DNA from: Stereocaulon alpinum
Taxonomy: Eukaryota; Ascomycota; Lecanoromycetes; Lecanorales; Stereocaulaceae
Assembly: GCA_018257865.1 (NCBI GenBank)
Contig: JAEUBA010000005.1
Span: 674,952-738,951, forward strand
Direction of reading: 5' to 3'
DNA length: 64,000 bases
The notes beneath the pieces were generated by a model, which was given only the letters and a program-made list of their open reading frames with translations, made no database searches and was not told the origin of the DNA. A program made the translations under genes and the position numbers. Each line of letters begins with the position of its first letter. Position 1 is the first letter of the stretch. Of the stretch, positions 55,696 through 64,000 are shown piece after piece.

Positions 55696-57741
55696 TAATA
55701 TATATACGGAACACCTATTGGATTATTACTTTTAAAGGATTAGATTTAACGCGAGACCTTTATATTATATAGGTATAATAGGAAAGGATAGGTAGTAGTT
55801 ATAAAGTAGAAAGAGGGGAAACCTTAGATAAATTCTACCTTAACTATTTCGTAACTAAGTTAAATATATATAATACTTTATATCCTAGCTCTAAATTCGG
55901 TAGCTGCCGTCGCTCGAATCCTAGGTCTATTTATTATATATCGATAAGATAATAATATCTAGCGAGGGAATAAAGAAGATTAGAGACTAAATACTATAAC
56001 TAATTATAGCTATAATAGATTTAGAAAATCTTTCCTAAGGATATACCGCCTTTCCCCTAAATACTTCTAGTTTAAGACGGGTATAGGATTAGAAGCTAGG
56101 ACTTTATAATTTCTACGCTTAATAGGTATAGGTAATAATATATACCTAGCTATTTTTAAGATTAATAGCGAGGTTAATCTTAGTTATAAGCCGTCTAGGC
56201 CTATAAATAGTCTATATAAAATAACCTTAGTATTAGTCTAATACTACTTTAGTACGTCTTTAGTCTCTTTTCTCTAACCTATAGGTAAGCTGCTAGTCCC
56301 TAAGACTATACTTTTAGAATAGGTCTATATAGCTTACTATTAGCTTATAACTATAGTAGGACTTTAGTATAGATTAAAATAAACCTCTAATTAACGTAGG
56401 TATTTAGATTTTTACCTCTATTCTATTAATTTAGGGCTCTAATTTTAGCTCTCTAAGAGAAGGTACTAGAATTAAAGCCCTATAAGGAGTTAAAAGCTTC
56501 TAATATCTAATCTAGCTTCTATTTATACTTAGATTCTTTAAATAATAATATTAAGTTTACTAGAATAATAGCTAGTAACTCTCTTAGGAATTTTAATTAA
56601 TTTACTCTCTAAATAATCTAAAAGAAAAATAGCCTCTTATTAACCTAATAATATAAAGCGAACGAAGTAGAATAAGAAATATAGAGAGAAACTATTAGTA
56701 TATATTTATAAGAGCCGTTATCTTCTATAGTTAACCGTTATTAATATAAGTAAAGATAGAAGGCTTAGAATTATAATAGAAATATTATAGGTATAGCTTA
56801 AAACTAACGTAGATAACCCTTATATATAGGAAAAACTAGACGAAAAGGAGTACCTATTCTCAAAAAATCTAAGTAATCTTTTAATTAGCTAGCTTAAGGA
56901 TTTATATAATAGTATTAATAAATTATTTATAGCTATCTAGAAGGCCCTATTTTAATTAGAACCCTAAGTATAGGATAGGGAAGAGTCTATATACGCTATT
57001 CGTTCTTATTAATTCGATAATTAGCTAACTGCCTAATAAGTTTCTAGAATTTCCTAGACTAGAAGTTAGTTTTATAGTAAAGATTAATAACCTATACTAA
57101 GATAATATTAAATTAACTCGCGAAATTAGTAAATAGGAATATTAGGTTTCTATAGAGTTAGAAAGGAGATAAGTAGCTAAATTAGAAGCTAGTAAACTAA
57201 AAGTTACTATCTAGCAGCTATAGATAGATAATAGAAAACTTAAAAAGTATATAGGTAAGTAGAAGCTAATAGTTAAGGAGTTAAAGAGTAATATAGATAG
57301 ATACTATAAAGAAATTAATAAGATTTTTATAGCTTTAGATTAGGTAAAATCGGAGCTAGCTTATACCTCTATAGAAGAGTACCTTAAATAGGGAGTCTTT
57401 ATACCTATTTATAAGTAAGTAAGTCTAGGTATAGATATAGTAGAGCTTTACGTCTAACTTCTAAAATCTATATTATATATATATAATAACCTACTAACTT
57501 TTAATAAGACTAAGTTTATATACTATACTAGGAATTCTTAAGCCTTCTATTTAAAGAACTTTAGCTACCTAATTATCCTCTTAGGCGACCTAAATATCTC
57601 TTAAGGCTAGGTTTAGATATATAGTTAGTAATAGTATATAAGAATCTACCAACTAACTAATTAGATTATCCGTTCTAGAAATCCCGAAAATAGATACCTA
57701 CCCCTCTACTCTTAGCTCCGCTAATAATAATAATAATAATA

Positions 57742-57944
57742 ATTGATTGATTGATTAATACGCCTATACTAGTATTTATATATACTAATAAGGGTGTTCT
57801 ATTATATTATTTGTAAAACTAGTAGATAGTACACGCAGTATACCCTTCCTAGCCGTAAGAGAAACTATAGTATAGTACCTAGATAAAAACTCCCGCTTAT
57901 CCTTAATAATATAATTGCTTTTAGTCTAGGGATCCCACCCTAGG
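57742..57944 (-). repeat. Right inverted repeat of the 2.46-kb element
   Basis: 203 bp, the reverse complement of the left arm with scattered transitions. It is preceded by a (TAA)n microsatellite (57721-57741) and followed at once by TGTCAT, the probable start of the gypsy LTR. Confidence 0.8.
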
Positions 57945-60900
57945 TGTCATAATATGGCCTTATACTATTGTATTATACTATAATAGCCTAGGGCTAGGGC
58001 TGAGGCTTGCCTTAGCACATATCTAAAATAGCTCTTATATATAGAATTAGACTTAGTAATAAATTTATTGTATACCAATTCCTTACTAATACGTTGTAAA
58101 TAGTAGTAACGGGTTAGGCTTAAGCTATAAGTAGCACTATCTATTATAGCTATAGTATAATCCTACTACCAGCCTTCCGCACTAGTCTCCTATACCGACA
58201 GTCTATACCAGCTGCTTAGTAGTAATACTAGTCCTCCGCTAAACCCTCTAAGCTTTAACGACTTAATTCCGTAACTAATACCGCTTAGTATAAGTCGATA
58301 TCCTGCTCCTATTACCTATTACGCCGCAGCTATAAAGCTTAGGCTAAGCTAAAGTATAGTCGACTTATCTTAATAACCTATAGCCTACTACCCGCAGAGC
58401 CCTACTACTAATAACTATAAGTACTATATAAGAGAAGGGCTATACTAGGTTATCCTAGGGTAATTAGGTAATTAAAGCCTTAATTCGCTTTACTATAGAC
58501 GAGCGAAATCGGAAGTAGTACCTTCTAATCTAAGGATCTGCAGCTTCTGATTTAAGGATCGGAAATTACGTCTTTTAGTAAAATAAGGAAGTAACTATTA
58601 CCTTCTATTAGAATTCCCTATCTATAATTCTTACTTATCCTTAGTAGCTGTTAGTTATTCTCAGTAGCTATCTTTCCTCGTTATTATAGTATTATTATTA
58701 ATTTATTAAGAAGTCGAAAAGCTGGCTTCCCTATCGCCTTCGTTATTATTATTATAAGGGCTAGACCTTAACTAAAATACTATACTTACTACTTATTAAT
58801 TAGAGTCTTTCCTTAAAAGCGGCTATAGTTATACTAGTATTATTTCTAAAAGTCTTCGTATTATTATAGTATATATTACGTCTAGCTATACTAGGCTATT
58901 AAATATACCCCTATAAGCCCCTATAAAAAGAACTACTTATATAGGTTCTATAGTAGCTTCTCGTAAAAGCTCCGTAGTAGAAGAGTCCGCCCCAGTAGCC
59001 TAGGATTCTAGGTAGATAGTCGATAAGACCTCGCTCTATACTAACGTTAAGGTATTTAAAGAGTATATATACTACCTTATAATTACTCCGCCTATTAGCT
59101 CTCGCCGCGATTTAGCTATAATAGAGGAGATTATTTGAAATACCCCTCTAGTAGGTATATCTTAGGAACGACGCACTAGTAATACTAGTAGGTAACTACC
59201 CCTATAGGGTTAGCTAGACCTAAGTAACTTTAATAATACCGGATTTAGTAAATAATAATAGAGGTTACTACAGTCTCTACTCCGTAGTAGCCCTAATAAC
59301 CGCCCCCTAAGCAGCGGTAGTAGTATTCCTATACCCTAGTAGGTTAAAGTACTACCTAGATACCCTCTACCTTTATATCCTAATAATATTAGCTTCTTTA
59401 ATCCTAGAGTAGAAGGAGATAGTCTAGTAGTTAGAGAGAAGTATATTATATTCTAAGATATATTCGTCTTCGTCGATAGGCTTAAGGAAATAAAGAGATA
59501 GTTTAATAAAGAATAAGTCCTAAGAGTTATTCTCAGCTACCTAAAAGGCACCGTAATAATATAGTATATAGTAGAATTATCTAAATTCGAGCGAGTCGTA
59601 CTAAAAATAGCAAACCTTAAATAATAGATAAAACTATTAATTCGACGGTTTAAAGAAGATACCGGTAAAGTAGTAAAAATAATATACTTAGAGAAGTTTA
59701 TAATAAGTAATACCCTAAGTAATACGGACCTTAGGGAATTCGCTTAGTCTATCTTCCGCTATATACGAGCAGCGGAGCTAGGGAATACTTAGTTAATAGT
59801 AGTATAAAATAACCTAGTACCTAGCTTTTAAAACGCTATTCCCTAGCCTATAGTAAGTATATTAGTACACTCGTTTCTAAAGTAACTTAATACTAAACGG
59901 TATATCTAGTATAAGCTTACGGTGGAAGAAGATAAAGCGACTCGAAGAGTCGTAAACTAAGCGATTAATAAAGGCGGATAATCTAGTTAGTATACTACTA
60001 CTTATTAAGGAGGATTTTCTAAGCCTTAGTATTCTATATCGCCTTTCTAACGTAGTAACTAGTAGTAGCCTTATTAAGGCTACTTTAATAGCTATAGCAG
60101 TAGTAACTATAGGAATTCGAACTACTAGGCTAATAAGTAACTATAGTACTCGTCCTAAAACTAATACTCTCTAAGAGAAAGCCTACCTGCCCTATAATAG
60201 CCTCTGCAGATAGCTGGAGGATTAGTAAGCGGGTTAAATTTAGTAAGACTACTATACTAGTCGAAGCCTTTCTAAGGTAAAAAATCCTATACTAGAAACG
60301 GAAGGCCTTACTAAAGCTTTAGTAATAAGGGATGAAATAACTTCTAGTAGAAAGCTGCTAGAGTCTATTATAGGGATAAAAATAATAACGAATAAGGGAG
60401 CTATACCCCCGCTGAAGAATCTAAGGAACTATAGGACTATAAGTACTATAATAACAAACCTTCTAAGGATTAGTTTAAACTAGAAGTAGAAACTTATAGC
60501 TTCTTTATTAGGCTAGTAAATAAGATATATCGAAAATATAAGTAGATATTCGCGTCGAGAAATAAGCTCTACCTATACCTAAAAAGCGAGTACCTAAGTA
60601 ACGAATACCTAAAGTATAAAGTTAAGGTACCTCCTAACTGTAGGGCTCGCTACGCTATTTCGGAGGAACTGAAGTCTACTCCTTATATTATTTAATTAAA
60701 GGTCGATTATATAGAGCGTCTCGCTAGAACTAGCTTTCGAAATTAGTATTATATTACTACTATAGTCTAATATTTATAGGAAGGTATTCCCTAAGAAGTA
60801 TATCTAGACACTAGGTATCCTATTACCCTAGTAGATAGGTAATTCCTAAAAGTATAAATACCTTACGTCGAAATTAAGACTATAAATAATCTATTAACGG

Positions 60901-63330
60901 TGAAAGGTATTAGTAAGAATTAATACTCTATTACGGAGTATATAAGTATACCCCTCCTTCTACTTAGTAAGTTAGATATCAGCGAGCCGGTGCTTACTAA
61001 AATTACAGTTAATATATATCTAGTTAATAACCTTAGAGTAAATATATTAATTAGAATAGATACTATAGGGCCTAAAGGAATTAATATTATTATAATAAAA
61101 CGGCACGCCTACGTTATAAGCTATAATATATAAATTCCGGTCGATATTAAGCTATAAGGTACTAGAGTCTAAAAGGTAGTAAAGGTAACAAATAATATAC
61201 TAGTTAAACTAGGTGAATAGGTAATAATTCTAGTCAACTATTATATATAGCTCCTAGAACGAGACCTACTCTTTAAGCTAAATTAGTCTAAACTAATACT
61301 CTATACTTATATTATAGACTCTTCTATCGACTTAATCCTAGCTAGAAACGAGTCCTCTATACTAGTATTAATTATAAAGAAAACTCGTCTAGGCTATATT
61401 ACTAAGCTGCTATATAATAATTATTACCTTACTACTCTAGAAGTAGCTAAGTTAGCTGTAAGGCCTCCGAAGAGGACTTAATAATACGGATAGACTTAAT
61501 AAGTGCTAAAGGCTACTACTGCGTACCTAGTATTAGTAAGTATAGGTACTTTAACAGTTCCGCTAAAGGCTACTACGCTTAGAGTAAAGCCTACTAAGAC
61601 TATACTACCTAATAGTATTATTATATATAGCTCTTATAACGACCCTACTACGAATTAGTTAGTATAGGTAGTCGCTTTATACCCTAAGCTTTAGGAAGAC
61701 TCTAGATTCGTTAATATTCCCTAAGATTATTAGATAAGAATTCTACTTAAGTTAAGATAGAAAGAAAAGGTTAATAGCTCCGCTAAAACCTACCCTCTTA
61801 ATAAAAAAGATAGAGAGGTTATTAATAAGATATTTAATAAGCTATATAACTAAGAAAGGCTTAAGTAGACTACTAAATTAATACTATTTAGCTACCCTAT
61901 CTTTATAGTCTAGCGCACGCTAGCTAATAGTAAATATAAAGGTAGAGTAGTAGTAGATATCTAAAAGCTTAATAAGATAGTATAGCCTAATATATACCTA
62001 CTTCCTCTTTAAAGCGATATTATTATAATAGTTTTAGGATACTAGTATATTACGGTTATTAACTATATATCGTTCTTCTACTAATAGCGTATACTACCGG
62101 AGTATAGATATCGCCTAATAGTAATTATGTATTAAGGATAGGAAACCTTCCGTATACTAGTAATAGGTTATAAAGGATTAATAGCCTACGTCTAATAAGA
62201 AATTAATAGAGTACTTCGACCTTACTATAGCTTTATAAGAGCCTACGTTAATAATATTATAATCGCTTCTAAAACCTTTAGTAAGTATAAGAAATACCTA
62301 TATTAGGTATTCGCCTTATTCCTATAGAAAGGAATTTTAATTAAGCCTATAAAATCCTATATAGGATATCCCTTAGTAAAGCTTTTTAGATAGCGTATAG
62401 ATTCCCTTAGGCTCTCTATAGCTAAAGAAAAGCTAGAGGCGATTTTAAAACTAAAATTCTTAGTAACGCTTAGTACCCTTAAGACATACCTTAGGCTAAT
62501 AGGGTACTTATAAAATTATATCCCTCGCTACGTATAGGTTAGCTAGCCTTTATAGGACCGAAAGATATCGCTATTAAAGATATCCCCTTAAGGGAAGGGT
62601 AATCCTAGGCGAGTCTATATACGCCGTACTTAACTTAAACCGCCTATACCTACGGAATAGAAAGTATTTAAAACGCTATAGTACCTATTATCTAAGCCTA
62701 CTACCCTAATCTATTTTAATAGCAAGATCTACGTCTATATTAATATAGACGTATTAAAGGAATTCGGGTTCAGCGCCTACGTATATTACCTTATTAATAA
62801 TAAGGTAAGGCCTATACTATTCCTTAGTAGGCTACTTACTACCGTAGAGAAGTCCTACTAGCCTACTAAGCTAGAAGTAGCTAGACTAGTATAGGTCCTA
62901 AAGAAGGTCTAATATATAGCAGAATCTATAATAACGTATATCCTAACTAACTATTCGGTAATAGTCGAAATTACTATATAAAAGATACTTAATACTTTAG
63001 TAGCTTAGAAGATAAACCTACAGCTTATTTATACTTCTAAATTCTTCTAGCGTTTCGACTTAGATATAAAGTATAAGTTAGGGAAGGAGAACGTTATTCC
63101 TAATACCCTCTCCCGCCTAGTAAGTTCGAATAAGTTAAGCTATACTTTAGATAGGTCTGAGCTTAACGTATTATACTACGCCTTATCTAATATTATACCT
63201 ATCTATCAGTACACCGCCACTTTCGTAGAGATAAGCGAGGAATTTAGGAAGAGAGTCCTATATAGATACGAAAAGGATTTAGGCTAGCAGCGTATTAAGG
63301 ACTAGATTTACGTAAATAAGTAACTTAGTA
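57945..63330 (+). mobile_element. RIP-degraded Ty3/gypsy-type LTR retrotransposon, 3' part missing
   Basis: A TGTCAT start at 57945 is typical of a fungal gypsy LTR. Plus-strand remnants follow in gypsy order. A gag-like stretch lies at about 59400-60000 (RLKEIKRQFNKEQVLRVI). A protease-like region lies near 60980-61350 (LVNNLRVNILIRIDT, LLERDLLF). Reverse transcriptase lies near 61870-62530 (KGRVVVDI, RAYVNNIIIASKTFSKYKKY with the altered active-site DD, GYPLVKLF). RNase H with tether lies near 62690-63130 (VEKSY, FDLDIKYKLGKENVIPN, LSRLVS). Stops are nearly all TAG or TAA, as expected from RIP. The sequence changes to the 670-bp repeat at 63331, before any integrase core is visible, so the element is interrupted or truncated there. 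It is inactive. Confidence 0.75.
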
Positions 63331-64000
63331 GGCTAGTAATAGAGATATACCTATACGCGGTGCTGGCTACGAACCTGAATACCTATTCAGAGCTAAGATA
63401 TCTCCCCTAATATATTATAGGTTAAATAATATTAAGACGTCGCGTAGTTACTGAGAACTCTATATAGAGTTTTTTAGGTAATACGATAATACCTACCCTA
63501 ACTCTACTACGACTATTATACCTCCCCTACGATCGAGACTAGATAGTAAGAATTAGTATTAGGTATAGTATTTTAGCCTAATAAGTAAAGAGTATAGGTA
63601 ATACCTACCTAGCCGTTAATTTAAAAAATCTAATATCTATATACGCTTAATATATATCTACTAGTTAAGACTAACGCGTAGTCTATCCTAGGGGAAGGCT
63701 AAGGTTATAGGTATATAGGACTAAGAGAAGGATATACTAAGTTATAAATTAGAAGGTATATTTTAGAAAAGGACGGCCCCTATCTAAGTAGCTAGGCGAG
63801 CCTTTAGTATAAGTAGTACTATATAACTATAATTATAAGCTGAAGGGTTAGCTCCCCCCTAAAGTAAAGTATATAAAGATAGAAGTAAGTACTATCTAAT
63901 ATAACTAGCGGGATATTATACTATCTAATTCTTTATATAAGTATAGGCCTCCTAGGCGGTATATATAGCTTCCCCCCTTTCTTATATCCTTAACTAGTAA
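63331..64000 (+). repeat. Direct repeat, copy 2 (continues past the window)
   Basis: Second copy of the 54502-55171 repeat, cut off by the right edge. It follows directly on the RNase H end of the gypsy relic, which suggests an insertion into that element or a junction between two elements. Confidence 0.8.

Larger units (their letters stand above)
55488..57944. mobile_element. 2.46-kb element bounded by long terminal inverted repeats
   Basis: The segment 55488-55695 (starting CCTAGGGTATAATCCC) recurs inverted at 57742-57944 (ending CCTAGG). The arms are about 205 bp and agree over nearly their whole length, including an AATC/GATT tetranucleotide run at the inner ends. The interior, about 2.05 kb, is RIP-mutated; near 57100-57350 it could encode a charged coiled-coil-like segment. 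It may be a TIR DNA transposon, or two inverted long repeats. No transposase motif or target-site duplication was recognised. Confidence 0.7.
49861..64000. repeat. RIP-saturated AT-rich block of decayed transposable elements
   Basis: The whole block is dominated by TA, TAG and TAA, with CpA and TpG almost absent, while CpG remains (for example CGCG in 51061-51120, a line with no CA and no TG). This is the expected end state of repeat-induced point mutation, which turns CpA into TpA on both strands. No reading frame of 60 codons survives on either strand. Within it I recognise a TIR element, a gypsy-type retroelement and a 670-bp direct repeat, listed separately. The part from 49861 to about 54500 is clearly of the same kind, but I cannot name the elements in it. 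Confidence 0.9.

Noticed and set aside
55680..55700. AATC tetranucleotide run as a CRISPR-like or independent repeat
   Set aside because: It is only the inner end of the long inverted repeat; no spacers exist, and CRISPR arrays are not expected in a fungal nucleus.

Overview
The window looks like nuclear DNA of a filamentous ascomycete (Pezizomycotina, most probably a dothideomycete). The evidence is short introns of about 46-134 nt with GT-AG borders and CTAAC/CTGAC-type branch sites, compact genes, several close divergent gene pairs, fungal-type proteins (CRO1, NRC-2, KCS1, UVE1, a NACHT/WD NLR), and an AT-rich block carrying the signature of repeat-induced point mutation (RIP). Exon structures below were built by hand: I looked for splice sites that keep the frame and restore family-conserved sequence. 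All complete spliced models come out at a multiple of three.

Region 1, about 0-37.9 kb, is mostly a conserved housekeeping block. In order it holds a partial unknown gene (-), an AIM6-like secreted phosphodiesterase (-), a C2H2 zinc-finger protein (-), the UCS myosin chaperone CRO1/She4 (-), TFIIH subunit TFB4 (+), a taspase-like threonine aspartase (-), a CZIB/DUF866 zinc protein (-), a mitochondrial PPR-like protein (+), tRNA m5U methyltransferase TRM2 (-), mitoribosomal protein uS5m (+), a large fungal protein of unknown function (+), the AGC kinase NRC-2/Fpk1 (-), ARP3 (-), Sm protein F (+) and inositol hexakisphosphate kinase KCS1 (+). Four head-to-head pairs (CRO1/TFB4, CZIB/PPR, TRM2/uS5m, ARP3/SmF) share promoters of roughly 200-415 bp.

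Region 2, about 38-47 kb, is accessory in character. It has a broken MFS transporter relic, an almost gene-free stretch with a small inverted repeat, a 1672-residue NLR-type STAND protein (alpha/beta-hydrolase, NACHT, degenerate WD propeller), and a larger imperfect inverted repeat. The UV-damage endonuclease gene uve1 (47.3-49.8 kb) closes the gene-bearing part.

Region 3, 49.8-64 kb, begins 16 bp after the uve1 stop codon with a (TA)n tract. It is a RIP-saturated AT-rich block in which CpA and TpG are nearly absent, CpG survives, and no reading frame of useful length remains. Three kinds of relic can still be seen: a 2.46 kb element bounded by about 205 bp inverted repeats; directly abutting it, a Ty3/gypsy-type retroelement with recognisable gag, protease, reverse transcriptase and RNase H traces; and a 670 bp direct repeat present twice 8829 bp apart, whose copies differ only by transitions in the part I compared. 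The gene-rich block next to a RIP-mutated compartment resembles the two-compartment genomes described in some dothideomycetes. The NLR and the MFS relic lie in the transition between the two.
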